A stretch of 64,000 nt of DNA, from the NCBI GenBank assembly GCA_037176885.1, contig JAWWNJ010000131.1, positions 558,001 through 622,000 of the forward strand, in the 5' to 3' direction. Below, in pieces: positions 10,315 through 22,260 of the stretch. The notes under the pieces are model-generated. The model made no database searches. It saw nothing but the letters and a program-made list of their open reading frames with translations, and was not told the origin of the DNA. Position 1 is the first letter of the stretch; each line of letters starts with the position of its first letter. The translations under genes were made by a program, and so were the position numbers. The stretch comes from Favolaschia claudopus (Eukaryota; Basidiomycota; Agaricomycetes; Agaricales; Mycenaceae).

Positions 10315-11794
10315 CTAAGTACGACCGCACAACGGTTGCATCGGAGCTGCTAGGACACTAGGCACGATAAAAGGACGGGCTCGGTTCCACACTGTAGGAA
10401 TGATCATTTAATAATTGAACAGTAGGGCTTGTACGAAAGAAGACACGGACGTTTGGAGGTGAGGCGCGGCTTGCGGTAGAATAACTCGCAGTCGTTGATG
10501 TCGTAAAACGAGCTGTCGACGTCGCGCTGGTCGAATCCTTCAGCTACGAGCCGCTTTGCAGCTCTTCTGTGATATGAGCACCAACTTGGGCGAGAAAAAG
10601 AAGCTCCCACCTAATGGAAACCTTATCCAGTTTCTTCGAATACTCCATGCTAGAAGTGTGTCTCACTGCCCAATACCATTCATTACATCGATCTGCAAGC
10701 TACAAGAAAACGTGGATCAGAGGGCAATGTAGGTCAAACGACATAAGTTAGCTTACCTCGGTAAGTTCAGCTACGGACTTCTTCCGAGCTTCAATGAAGC
10801 TGGATATAGCAACTTCGGAGTCGTCGCCTGTCGAGAGACGTTCGTATTCGGCGACAACGGGGTCGGCGTCACTGCGCCAAAATCTACCCCGGTGATAATC
10901 CCAGGGTAGGTCCTCCGATGCCGGGGCTAGATCAGAGTTTGAGTTTAGAATTTTGTCATTTTGAGAAAACAGATATCACCTCGCTGGGTCCGGTGAACAA
11001 TCCAATTCAACACATGGGTTGCATCATACCCCGGTATTACATTGAGAAGACTATGTTGCGCGCATTTGATGAGAACGGAAAACACTGAGCAAGATGAACG
11101 TACTTTTGATCAGCACATGGAGGACAAATGCGACGGCACAGGATATAGTCACTTGTGCCGGGCTCTCCGCATTGCTGTGACGACAAATCATTGGCCTTAT
11201 TAGCTCTGGTGATAATGGATTGAAAAGATCTCACCTCGCATTTCAAACGGCCAAAGAGTAATCGCGTCCAGCGTTGGACCTGGAATACCGGCAGGGCATT
11301 GAGGAAGTTGGAGGGTTGTATTTTCAGGACAGTCATCAACCAAATGCGAGTGGCGCCAAATCGGGTCGGCGATATGAGAGGCAAGCAGCTCTCGAAAGGC
11401 TTTATTTGTGCGCGAGAGCTGCGAGAGCTCAAGTGGGTGAAGGTAAGCAAGAACCTGATGATTCATAATCATCTCTGTGAGCCACGGAAAAGAGAGAGCG
11501 GCCACGCACTTCCAAAATAACGTCTAACTGCGTACTGGGGAAGAGGCTGAGACTCGAAGGTACGTAGTTGACCTTAAGTCGTGCAATGCGAAGGCTTTTC
11601 CAAGCCTCGACGGTGGCAATAGTTAACTGCAAAAGACAATATACTTATATTCTTAGCGAAATAAAACGGGACCAAACTCGCATACCAGTCTCCAGATTGC
11701 GCGCGGACCTTGGTAAGATCTCCTCCGCGGGATCGGCTTCAACGAATGGAAGAGGAAGCGTGACTTCAGTTTCAACTGAGGTATCGACACACAT
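10315..11794 (-). pseudogene. F-box gene, copy 2 (frameshifted and rearranged)
   Basis: Same exon plan as copies 1 and 3, with ATG at 11794. Two single-base insertions relative to both break it: an extra base at about 11612 (gtggcAatag) next to the second acceptor, and an extra base at about 11279 (gttGgacc) that shifts the frame after CPAGIPG. Downstream exons stay recognisable: the Cys exon (CRRICPPCADQ), the Glu/Asp-rich exon, and the one with KRLVAEGFDQRDVDSSFYD. The last exon begins VWNRARPFIVPSVLAA as in copy 3, then switches at about 10345 to about 19 bp otherwise found at 32396-32414 and stops at 10315. An internal deletion between two F-box genes explains the hybrid end. Confidence 0.7.
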
Positions 11795-12400
11795 TGAAGC
11801 AGTTGGGAGGTGTATAGGCTTTGGCCCGGGTTCGGTGTGGGCTTGAAGTAAAGTACCAGAGGCTCAGAATTTATGGCCGTTTTCCTCGAGCTCCTGTCGT
11901 GGATCAGAATGACTAGTTCTGAGTCGAGCCATAACGGTACCGTATGTCTACACTTTAATGCCTGTCATTGCCATCAACGTCGACAGTCGTCAAATGTGAG
12001 TTGGCACCGGAAAGTAGTAAGTACCTCAACCCACGAAAGAAATTAGGTCGGATTCAGACGAGTTCCAATAGACCTTCCTCTGCAACCGGCAAAGTAGCGG
12101 AGAGACGCTGTGGCTTATGAGGAGGAAAGATACTTAGCCGTCAAGAATCAAGATGAAGAGATCAGTGGCGATGTGGGCATTCGGTATTTGCCGTGTTTCC
12201 CCGATCCTTGCGGTGATGGCCGTTTTATTCAAGTCAAGGTTGCCGATCAGGCGGCTTGCTGTAATTTCTCACAGCACCTTTTCCTCAACCAAGTCCCCGC
12301 GACGAGAATGAGGCCAGTACATTGACCTTGGACTGTATGCTGCAAACTCACATTCTCAAAATCTCTAGAATACAACCTTCAGCGCTCAGCCGTCAGTTTC
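11795..12400. other. Upstream region of F-box copy 2
   Basis: Matches the 650-1080 region upstream of copy 1 at high identity up to about 12,220, then diverges. No open gene. It probably holds the F-box promoter and 5' leader, but no TATA box stands out. Confidence 0.35.
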
Positions 12401-13550
12401 TTCAAGTTGTCAGTGGAAACTAACAACGCTCTCAGGCAGATTCAGAGGCAGTTGTCGTGGATGTCTCTTCACGCCTGACTCATTCCCTAACGCCACGTCA
12501 CTCCGCGCACCATACCGCTGCCTTCCCGCAAGTCCCCAACCCACCCCTGCTCTCCTCCGCCTTCCTCCCCAGCGCGACTTGATGCCTCGCTCCCCCACCT
12601 CAACCTCCGACCCCAGGCCTCCTCACTCGCGTCGAGTCCCCCCGCCATCACCACCACCTGGAGCTCGCCGCCGCCCCAACCTCAATCTCGCGCGAGTACC
12701 GACCCAGCACTCCCTCCCCCTTCCCCATTCGTCGGATCAACCCCAAAAATCACACTCAAACTACGTGCTCGCTTGCCTACCCGCCCTCGACGCCTCTCCG
12801 TTCATCCCCGCACCCACACGCCGCCCGAATCCCCCCACTCCGCTGCGTCAACCCATTCCGGCGCCGAAACTCGCACGCCCTGCCTCAAAAATCCTAAGTC
12901 TCTCTTCAAATCGCCGAAACTAAACTCAAACTCACTTCGTCTTTCTCCCGTACACAGATCCGCTTCAACGTCGCTTCCGCCGCCCACCCCCATTACGAAC
13001 CTACCTTCACCGACGCCTCGGCGTCGGAATGGCCGACGAACGTGCGTTCGTCGCTCTTTTGTTTAGTTTCCGCACTGACGTCTTCTTTTCACTGCCATCA
13101 GCCACGTCTACATCCGCCTTCCCACCACAACACCTCTGCCCTGCACCACCCCCGCCGCCTACTCGCTCTCCCGACGGCCTCATCCACGCCGCCGGCGCTA
13201 ACGCGTACATACATATACAGAGTTGTGACTACAAGGTGCGTCCCGCCCTTCCTCCCTCCTCCCGCGCCGTGCTAACGGTATATCAATGTTCTCTAACCCA
13301 TCTCCTCCCCATCTCGATCCCTACCCGCCACCACCGCTCGTTCTCGACTGCCCGACCGCCGCCAGCGCGCTGACATCGTCGTCCCGGCGCATTCCGCCGC
13401 CTCCCCGGCCTCCCGACTTCCTCACGCCGAAACCTACTCCCGTCAATTTCTCCACTGCGCAACATGCCGCCGCCGCCTTCCTCATCACTCACGACGCCGA
13501 AATTGTCACGTCGGCGCTACGCGCGCCGACTGACTCGAAAATGCTATAAA
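12401..13550 (+). other. C-rich stretch of block 2
   Basis: Counterpart of 1411-2440: very C-rich on the plus strand with several overlapping long but unconvincing frames. Plus-strand splice signals are visible, for instance a TGCCATCAG acceptor near 13,100 and a GTGCGT donor near 13,236 followed by a tgctaac branch-like site. The frames are not conserved with block 1, which argues against a protein. Confidence 0.35.
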
Positions 13551-16100
13551 TCAAAATTTAAGTAAGTTAATCCAATTTAGATGACGAAACGAACGAAATT
13601 ACTCACCCAAGTGAACAGACGAATGTGCCGCGGACTCGTCTCTATCAAAACCTCGACGACGACGTCATTTCGCGCCGACTCGCTCGAAATCTTGCTAAAA
13701 CATCAAAATCAAAGTAAGTATCTTTGATTTTGAGGGCGAATCAAACGAAAGCACTCACCTATCTACGCAAACACAGCGGGAGAGCGGCGCGGGATAGTGC
13801 TGATGCGCCCGCGCGTTCGCGGCGGGAGGAGGTGGGAATCGGAGACAGGCGGCGGGTTCGGCTGTCGAGCGGGTTGGGCTGGCGAAACGAGACACGGCGA
13901 AATGTGTCAGTAGCGTATCGTAGCTCCTGTGTACGTAGATATACATATGTCTATTTGAATGAAATACATTTGTTCTCGAATCCAAATGATATCTGTGAGT
14001 GAATCGTCAGTAAGTGGATACACAATAAACAACAGCGTGCGAGTCGAATCGAGGCGAATCAAACGAAATGAAATTGAAAACAAGACTCACCTGCATTGAA
14101 TTTGAAATGAAGCTAGAAATCCCGAGGGGAGTTGAGCTGAGATTTTGAAGAGATGAGTTATGAATCGTGCGCTGAGTCAAGTTTGCAGCACACGACGATG
14201 AAGCAAAAAAAAGCAAAGCTTACCTTCAGAACCATTCAACCTCTCCGCTTCAAATCAAATTCAATGCGAGTCGAAACGAATCGACTCGCCCGGGATGAAC
14301 AAACCCGCAATTTGAGGATTGAGTTAAAGATCTGGAAAAGAAACCGAAGGTTAATTCAAGTTGAATATACAGACAGGAACGATGAACGAAACGAGACGAA
14401 CGAATGAAGTGAAATGAAACAAGGCATACCCGTCAAAGATTCGAGAATCAAGGCTAAACTGAACCTTGACTTCCGTCTACCGATGACTTGCAACCGACGA
14501 CCCAACGAACGAAAGAAAGAATTACAAGCAATTAAAGAAACGGAACAGAAACTCACCTCGGTCCAATCCAAGGTTTGATTTACTTATGATTACATTTTGA
14601 CTTCAACTTGGAAGCGATTCGTTGACTCCCGAGAATCGTTGAGGCTTTGAACCGAGCTGTAGTAGAACAAATGAAAGCAAGGTTAAGGTCAGTTCGAGTT
14701 GATCAACATTGAGCTGAACTTCACTTACTCAAGACATGTACTTGTATGTATCTTCTCATGTAGAGCGCGCGCGCGCGATTCAAAGCGGCATAGGTCTGGC
14801 CTTCAAACAAGTCAATAATCAGAGGTAAGAAGTCGAAATTGAACGTACCCGAGGCGAAACCGGCATAGTTTCGGCGTTTGAAGTTGAAGTACATGGGAGG
14901 CTGGATGTAGAGAGTCAAGGTTTCGGCCTCTGGGGTGTACAAAAACGGACTCAGTATCAATTAGAGCACAGAAATACGAGGAATGTGACATACCTGGTAG
15001 TATATCAGCATAGTTTTGGTGTAAATTCGAGCCAGCATAGATTGAGTCTTCAAAATTGGAAGTCAGACCGTCAATAATCAGATTAAGGAATCGAAATCAA
15101 ACCCACCTGAGATGAACTAGCATAGTCTCGGCTATGCCTCGGCGTTGAATCGGAAGTACTTGAAGAGTTTGGCGCGGGGAGACATGGTCTGACCGAGCAT
15201 TCGGTGCTAAAATGAAGAAGTGAATAGGTGCGCACCGTCATATGTAACTTCGAAAGATAATGATATGCTGGCTAGAGATAGGGAGAAAGTCAGAGAAAAA
15301 CGTAAGGGATGCGAAGAAATGAATTGCGCACCTTGTTCAACAGAACCCTCGACCTCAAACTCAACTCTCTCTCTCTCATCCATTGCTCAAATCCTTTAAA
15401 GAGATGGTGGAGGAATGAATTCTGAGTGTATCCTGGAAGTATGTAGTCAGTATAGTAGGAAAATAAGGTCGGGTTAGTAACTGACCGAGAACCGAGACGA
15501 CGTCGAAACGAGCTGAGTGTGAAAGGATACCTACAGTACAACAGCAAAGTCAGATATAGAATGAGAACGAATTGAATCGTTACTTACTAGTGTATAGTTT
15601 CCGGGTTTGAAGGGTGTAGTAGACAATAGGTACCTGGTTCAAATTAGTCAGTCAAAGTCAATAAGGAAACCAAGTCGATACAACGAAACCGAACGAAGTT
15701 ATTGACCGAAGGAACTACTAGCGTAACAAGTCAGAATAAAAGGTAGTTTGGAAACGCATTGGAATAGAGAAGTTGAAGGAAGAACTCACTAATGTGACCG
15801 AATAACGGCCCCGAGCGAATTAGCTTTGATAAACCTATAGATGAATACGAAGTCAGTCTGAGTTCAAACGAGTGCAAGAGCAAACAGAACGTGCGAATAA
15901 AGTGTAATAGAGTCGATTGAACTGTTGAAGTCGATAAGTTAAGTCGGAATAAGAAAATCAAAGTCGACTCACCAGTTGAAAGGCGTCATACAAACTTGAA
16001 GTCCAGTGTCTTGCAGTGAAGAGGCAAACGACGTCGAGAAGCAAAAGCAAGTGAGAGAGGGAACCCTAGAGTAGGGTTGGTCGAGGGCGAAAGTCGATGG
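13551..16100 (-). other. Minus-strand small-exon arm, block 2
   Basis: Counterpart of the block 1 arm. Minus-strand donors occur near 13,603, 13,757, 14,086, 14,220, 14,427, 14,553, 14,845, 14,991, 15,103, 15,331 and 15,971, mostly 100-200 nt apart. One clear intron is about 48 nt (GTACGTTCAATTTCG to TTTGAAG, near 14,800-14,850). Segments again carry CGAAACTATGCCGGTTTCGCC and variants near 14,785, 14,862, 15,005 and 15,118, as in block 1. Corresponding segments differ in length by amounts that are not multiples of three, which speaks against a conserved protein. Confidence 0.5.
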
Positions 16101-17690
16101 TGAAAGACAGAGACGCACCGGGTATATATAGGCCTCACCGGCAATTGCCGAGCACCCGCAAATCCAACGACTTCGCTCACAAATCACCCCATTCACGGCG
16201 GCGAGGCCGCGCGTCGACATCGTACGATTTCAAAGCATCCGCGGTGTGGGTTCCGCAGCACTGCCAAGCGGAAGACGGCGAGTGGGTGGGTAAACGGACG
16301 GAGGTGGAATTGAATGCAAATATTCGTAAGTTGGTATAAACGGCATAGAAGCAGCAACACACCACAGTAGTTGTTTCAAATAGACATTCCATCAATCTCT
16401 ATCACCGCCGACGGCCGAGGAGGGGGATTTGCGTTGGGTAGAGCGGAGTTTTCATGGACGTGCAGAAATAGAGGTTTGAGGTCTTGGGAGGCTCCTACAG
16501 CGCCCTAGCGTTCAGAAAGCTTGCAGACAAAAAATTTAAAACTCTAGGAAGTCGTTGAAATCTCGACATGTCCAGCTGGGTGCCATGAATATAAGCGAGA
16601 TAGGTGCAAACACACCGCAAATGCATAAGTCCACCGTTCCCGCTCCAATCTCCCCCAAAACTTCGCCGATGTCGCGCAGTAACTAGGGTAATCAATTTCG
16701 GTTAGTCTGACGTGATGGAAGCACGTACCTGGTGCCCATATTGTGGACTTTTTGCAAATGCGCATATTCGTTGTTTCCCGTCGTTCCCAGCGTTGCCAGA
16801 GGCCAAATGGGGCCGGATATCGCTTGTTTGAGGTGCCATGAGTAACTTGGTTCAGTCTTGAGTTGAGAAAGCCCGTGGTTGTGCAGCCAGAGAAAACGAA
16901 CATGAAAGTTGAGAGAAAAGACGCGTGACATTTCCCCGTTTAGGCTGTTGGACGAGCGAAATTCCCTTCCGCAGATATCGGCTTGCGAGTCGCCGAGTCC
17001 CGAGACAAAACCAACACAGATTCCCACGACCCTTCAACCGCAGCAGTTTACGTTTCCACTTGTTCCTTGCCAGCACAACGCCGACAAGTCGGGCTCGGAT
17101 GGCCGCCGACAGCGCCAGATTTCTGGTTTCACGCGGGTTAGCAACCAAAACCACCACCATGGCTCACCTCCGGTCAATAATCTCGGTGACTTGGCGGCTT
17201 CCACGCCCACACAAGATGCTGTGAAGTTCTTCGAATCTAGTCAACAAACTCCTAAGCGCCGTCGCGTGGTCTTAATTTTCTCTGCTTATTGGCTGAGTAA
17301 CGCGTTTCGTTCTCGAAATCTGGGTCTAAACTGGTCGGGTTGGACTTGTCGGGCGGACCCCATTTCCTTGGCGGCGCGTCAAATGCGCCAACTTCATTTC
17401 TCACTTGTTCAAGTCTAACGCGCGAATCACTGTCAGATCAGCACGCACAATTTCAATATCGCCTCAACGTCCATCCGCGCGCTACTCAAATTCTTATCGG
17501 CTTTCCTCTAGGTTCACTTCTTGCACTGAGTGCATTTTGCGAAGGCTTTGAATTGTGAGTTATTTAGTTCTTTCAGGGTTCAGAATGCTACGAAACCAAT
17601 GAAATTGAGCTCAGGGCAGCGCCCGACGCGCACGAGTTGCGTCGGAATTATCACTTTCGAAGTTTGATGCACCCAAAACAAATTTAAGTG
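16101..17690. other. Central region between the two arms, block 2
   Basis: No convincing gene. A TATATATAG run near 16,123 lies just upstream of the minus-strand arm and could be its promoter. The right end (about 17,590-17,690) matches block 1 and leads into the plus-strand arm. Confidence 0.35.
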
Positions 17691-19830
17691 ACTTTGTTGC
17701 GATGGAAACTGTTCAGCCGACGCCGATCCAACAGTTTGCAACTAACACAACCAAACTAACCCTTCTTCCCTTCCACCGCCACCTTCCCCCCACTTTCCCT
17801 CTCAAAATTCCCTTCGTGAGTTTTTCCTCCGCTCCTTCCACCTCTTCTTCTCAATACACCTCTTCAGCAGCCCCAGCAAGCCGTTCTCGATGCCAAAACG
17901 CGACAATGCGTCGGACACGGCATATCGCCGTCCCGCGAGCGGGACCTCAGGTACGTTTCTCTTTTTATCTTTTTCTTCCCTTGACGTGTTTGTTTTTATC
18001 AAAGTTTTTGGCTGCCGGCAGGCTAACCTCGCCCCGACGCGTAAGGCAGCAAGTCTCGCGCCTCTCTCCCGATGCTGCGTTGTTTCCGCCGTCGCCACCG
18101 CGCCGCGCAGCGGCGCGCATACCTTTGACCATATGAATTTACTTCCCCCGAGCGGGACTTCAGGTTCGTTATCTCTTGCTTCGATTTTTCGTGCTCTTGA
18201 CGCGTTTTTTTTTTCAAAAGGTTCAGCCGCCGGCAGGCTACCCCCCAGCGAGAGCCCGCAGGTACTCGTCAAGCCGCCGGGTCGTTATTGACGTCGCGCG
18301 GCGCCGCGCGGCGCTATTGCTTTGACTAGACGTATCGCCGTCCGGCGAGCGGGTATTTTGGTGAGCTTTGTTTCTCTTGCCTTCGCAGTTTCTTTGTCAT
18401 ATGGTTTGTTGTGAGGATATTCTTCTTTACGGCAATTTTTTCTTGACGTCGGTTAGCTCGGTGAGGTAAGCCCTTCACAAATTTTCTTCCAGTCTTTCCC
18501 CTCGTTACCCATCAGACCTCCGCGTGTCGCGCACGCTCGATGACTATACATATCGACGTCCCGCGAGCGGGGTCTTTTATGAATAAGGTAATTGGCTCTT
18601 TCAATTCTTGTTTATATTCTCAACTTCCTTCTCTCGCCGCCGCCTTGAATTCAACCTCTCTCAAACCTCCATATTCCGTCGGCCCCCAAGCAAAGTCTCT
18701 ACCTCGATCGTAATGCTTTTCTCACCTCATTTCACCTGTTCTTTGTCCTAATTCCAAGCGTCTAGATTCAAAATTTCCCCGCTGCGCGGCCTCAACATCA
18801 ACATCGACTCCCACAATCAAAATTCGATTTTCGGGCGTCCGCCGTGCGGGGCCTCAAGACCCTCATCAGGTACCTTTCCGCCCATATTCTGCTTGTTTCT
18901 CTACTAACTCCACCCTTTCAGAAATTTTTTCTACGTCCCAGAATCAAAATTTTTCCGCTGCGCGGCTTGATCATCACCACCAAGCCCTGAAATCAAAGTT
19001 CGATTTTTGCGCGTCCGCCGAGCGACGCTTCCGGCTGTCCTTCAGGTGAGTTCTTTCCCTCATTATCTTTGATTCCCCACTAACTCAAGCTCTCCAGGAA
19101 ATTTTCTTCCCGCTGCGCGGGCCACTTCATCGTCATCAATGCCAACATCCCGTTTGGGAAATTCGAGATTTCGCCTTCCCGCGAGCGACGATTGAACTCC
19201 ATGGTACTCAGGCGCGTGTTTAAACCGTCTCTAATGTGATTCTGATCTGAATTCTAGTGCTAGATTTTTTCTTCCCGCTGCGCGGGCCACCTCGACATCA
19301 CCAACGCCGACATCCCGGCTTGGACATTGGAGATTCGCGTTCCCGCGACCGAGTCTCCAAGCTCACCGGTATTCAGGTGCGTTTATTGCACTACTCTCGA
19401 GCGTTTTGAGACTGATTTGAGTGCTACTTTTTTCTTTCCGCTGCGCGGCGCCCAACTTCAACACATGACTGCCAACTACGTCAAAGTTTTCAAGTCCACG
19501 AAACCGAAGAAATTTTTCTTCTCTGCGCGGCTGAGTCGGTGAGTGTTTTCTTCTTCAGTGTACTTAACTCCTTCCCAAGTCAAGAGTATCTTTGCCCTGA
19601 GCGGCGCCGTCAAGTACATTCAACAATCTCATTCAAGTCTTTGAGTTCTTGAATTGTTCTGCGGCTCAATTTGGTGAGTCTCTTATTCGCATTCTACGAT
19701 ATTTCTTTGCTAACTCTCAAAATCTCAAGGCAAGGACTGAATCCACCGCTTCAAATTCATTCGGACTTGTAATTTCCACCACGTACAGTATAATTCAGGG
19801 TCTTTACCCCGGTAGCCAGTATCTAGATCT
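17691..19830 (+). other. Plus-strand hairpin-exon arm, block 2
   Basis: Clearest version of the hairpin arm. Introns include GTACGT to ATCAAAG at about 17,951-18,006, GTACCT to TTTCAG at 18,869-18,920, and GTGAGT at about 19,047 to CTCTCCAG at about 19,097, the last with a cactaactc branch site. Units of about 155-178 bp recur, each with CCGCTGCGCGG near its 5' end (18,778, 18,956, 19,111, 19,276 and 19,438) and a CCGCGAGCG or CGCCGAGCGACG motif near its 3' end, often closing with a CAG just before the next donor. Longer palindromes lie at 18,100-18,118 and near 17,936. An ATG at 17702 opens a frame, but it is ACG in block 1. Confidence 0.55.
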
Positions 19831-20127
19831 GTAGTTTGCTAGATCTCCGCCGTAGATTAGCGTCGGCAGAATGGCCCCAAACGGAGCGGGAAACGGGCTT
19901 CCTGAGGGTCAAAAAATCAAATTTTTCTTCTCGGTTGAAGTTGTATGTAAATAGTCAATAACTCCTTTGAGAACAGCTCCGAAAAGATATAAGTTGGGGG
20001 CTGGCAAGTCGCTTGCGACCTTGGTCGCGCGGCGAGCTTAGTCCCGCGGTGAGCGTGGAGGTGCTTGCAAATTGCCTTTTTGGGAAGTCAAAGCGATTTT
20101 ATTCAAGCTACATACGACAAGACTAGG
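19831..20127 (+). other. Terminal segment of the plus-strand arm, block 2
   Basis: Counterpart of 10,020-10,314, with the shared gggtctttacc and ggaaacgggcttc tracts and the GTCGCTTGCGAC palindrome. No gene. It ends directly at the 3' end of F-box copy 3. Confidence 0.35.
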
Positions 20128-21775
20128 CTAACGGGAAGCAGATATAGAATCTTCACAGTCCTCTTCGATTAGCTGGGCAAGAGGCGGAAAGTTTGCGATG
20201 GTATGCGGAGGTAGATGGTACCCATGGCGTACGCCAGGAACGGCAGCTTGTAATTTCGTGATGGCATGCCCAAGAATTGCTTGCTTCCTGGCTTGAATTC
20301 GGAGCTCTCGCTCATGCTTCAGGCGCTGAGTTCGAGCTGCGAGGACACTAGGCACGATAAAAGGACGGGCTCGGTTCCACACTGCAGGAATGATCATTTA
20401 ATTGAACAGTAGGCCTTGTGCGAAAAGATGACACGGACGTTTGGAGGTGAGGCGCGGCTTGCGGTAGAATAACTCGCAGTCGTTGATGTCGTAAAACGAG
20501 CTGTTGACGTCGCGCTGGTCGAATCCTTCAGCTACGAGCCGCTTTGCAGCTCTTCTGTAATATAAGCACCAACTTGGGCGAGAAAAAGAAGCTCCAACCT
20601 AATGGAAACCTTATCCAGTTTCTTCGAATATTCCATGCTAGAAGTGTGTCTCACTGCCCAATACCATTCATTACACCGATCTGCAAGCTACAAGAAAACG
20701 TGGATCAGAGGGCAATGTAGGTCAAACGACATAAGTTAGCTTACCTCGGTAAGTTCAGCTACGGACTTCTTCCGAGCTTCAATGAAGCTGGATATAGCAA
20801 CTGCGGAGTCGTCGCCCGTTGAGAGCCGTTCGTATTCGGCGACAACGACGTCGGCATCACTGCGCCAAAATCTACCGCGTTCGGAATCCCAGTTTACGTC
20901 GTCCGACGCCGGCGCTGGATCATGACTTGAATTTACTTAAAGAACAGATGGATTAGATATCTTGCCTCGTTGGGTCCGGTGAACCATCAAATTCAACACA
21001 TGAGCTTCTTCATACTCCGGTATTACATCGAGAAGACTATGTTTGCTCGGAATTGAGCAGCAAAAACACTGTGCAAGATAAACGCACTTCTGATCAGCAC
21101 ATAGAGGGCAGATGCGGCGGCACAGGATATAGTCACTTGTGCCGAGCTTTCCGCATTGCTGAAGCATGAATCATCAGCTTATTAGCTCTCAGTATTAATG
21201 AATTGAAAAGGGCGCACCTCGCATTTCAAACGGCCAAAGAGTACTCGCGTCCAGCGTTGACCTGAAATACCGGCAGGGCATTGAGGAAGTTGGAGGGTTG
21301 TATTTTCAGGATGGTCATCAACCAAAAGCGAGTGGCGCCAAATCGGGTCGGCGATAGGAGAGGCGAGCAGTTCTCGAAAGGCTTTATTTGTGCGCGAGAG
21401 CTGCGAGAGCTCAAGAGGGTGAAGGTATGCAAGGACCTGATTATTCATAAGCATCTCTGTGAACCACAGAAAAGAGAGAGCGGCCACGCACTTCCAGGAT
21501 AATGTCTAACTGCGTGCCGGGGAAGAGGCTGAGACTCGAAGGTAAGTAGTTGACCTTAAGTCGTTCAATTCGAAGGCTTTTCCAAGCCTCGACGGTGGCA
21601 TAGTTAACTGCAAAAGACAATATACTTATATTCTTAGCGAAATAAAACGGGACCAAACTCGCATACCAGTCTCCAGATTGCGCGCGGACCTTGGTGAGAT
21701 CTCCTCTGCGGGATCGGCTTCAACGAATGGAAGAGAAAGCCTGACTTCAGTTTCAACTGAGGTATCGGCACACAT
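20128..21775 (-). CDS. F-box protein gene, copy 3 (shortened C-terminus)
   Basis: Starts at ATG 21775. In order the exons encode the acidic N-terminal piece, TVEAWKSLRIERLKVNY, the F-box (YLHPLELSQLSRTNKAF) ending CPAGISGQRWTRVLFG, a Cys motif (CEQCGKLG to CRRICPLC), a tryptophan exon (GRFWRSDADVVVAEYERL), ADRCNEWYW, the KRLVAEGFDQRDV exon, and a last exon that begins VWNRARPFIVPSVLAAR and stops at 20128. Copy 4 continues for some 250 more residues with a second Cys-rich part, so this copy is shortened. One donor after the Cys exons reads GC instead of GT (GAG|GCAAGAT), where copy 2 has GT. It may still be functional as an SCF-type adaptor, but this is unproven. Confidence 0.65.
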
Positions 21776-22260
21776 TGAAGCAGTCGGGAGTGTATAGGCT
21801 TTGGCCCGGGTTCGGTGTGGGCTTGAAGTAAAGTACCGGAGGCTCAGAATTTATGGCCGTTTCCTCGAGCTCCTGTCGTGGATCAGAATGACTAGTTCCG
21901 AGTCGAACCATAACGGTACCGTATGTCTACACTTTAATGCCTGTCATTGTCATCAACGTCGACGGTCGTCAAATGTGAGTGGCACCGGAAAGTAGTAAGT
22001 ACCTCAATCCACGAAGAAATTAGGTCGGATTCAGACGAGTTCCAAGAGATCTTCCTCTGCAACCGGCAAAGTAGCGGAGAGACGCTGCAGCTTATGAGGA
22101 GGAAAGATAGGACACCTGCCGGGTCGCCACTGCGGATGCCACCTCGGATGACTCGGTTGGGGGCGTCAGGAAACTGAGGAAAGAGATCAGTGGCGGTGCC
22201 GGGGGCGTTCGGTATTTGCCGCGTTCGTGATTTGCGGTGATGGCCGTTTACTCCCAAGAA
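21125..22260. repeat. Start of a third tandem block, truncated
   Basis: Matches the first kilobase of blocks 1 and 2, including the F-box 5' exons and the sequence upstream of them. The match fades around 22,110-22,260, and no C-rich stretch or arms follow. The Helitron lies beyond it. Confidence 0.7.

Larger units (their letters stand above)
1..11140. repeat. Large tandem block, copy 1
   Basis: First of two consecutive 10-11 kb blocks. The sequence at position 1 reappears almost unchanged at 11141 and at 21125. Order inside the block: F-box gene (minus), C-rich stretch, minus-strand small-exon arm (about 2.4-6.6 kb), central region (6.6-8.0 kb), plus-strand hairpin-exon arm (8.0-10.1 kb), then the 3' end of the next F-box copy. 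The F-box parts and the ends of the arms match closely between blocks, while the arms themselves are only recognisably similar. Block 1 is longer partly because of the element at 3242-4440. Confidence 0.75.
11141..21124. repeat. Large tandem block, copy 2
   Basis: Second block, with the same order of parts as copy 1: F-box relic, C-rich stretch (12.4-13.5 kb), minus-strand small-exon arm (13.55-16.1 kb), central region (16.1-17.7 kb), plus-strand hairpin-exon arm (17.7-19.8 kb), terminal segment, next F-box copy. It lacks the CGCGTCA-rich element found in copy 1. The GC-rich palindromes and the motif cataGTTTCGGc recur at corresponding places. Confidence 0.75.
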
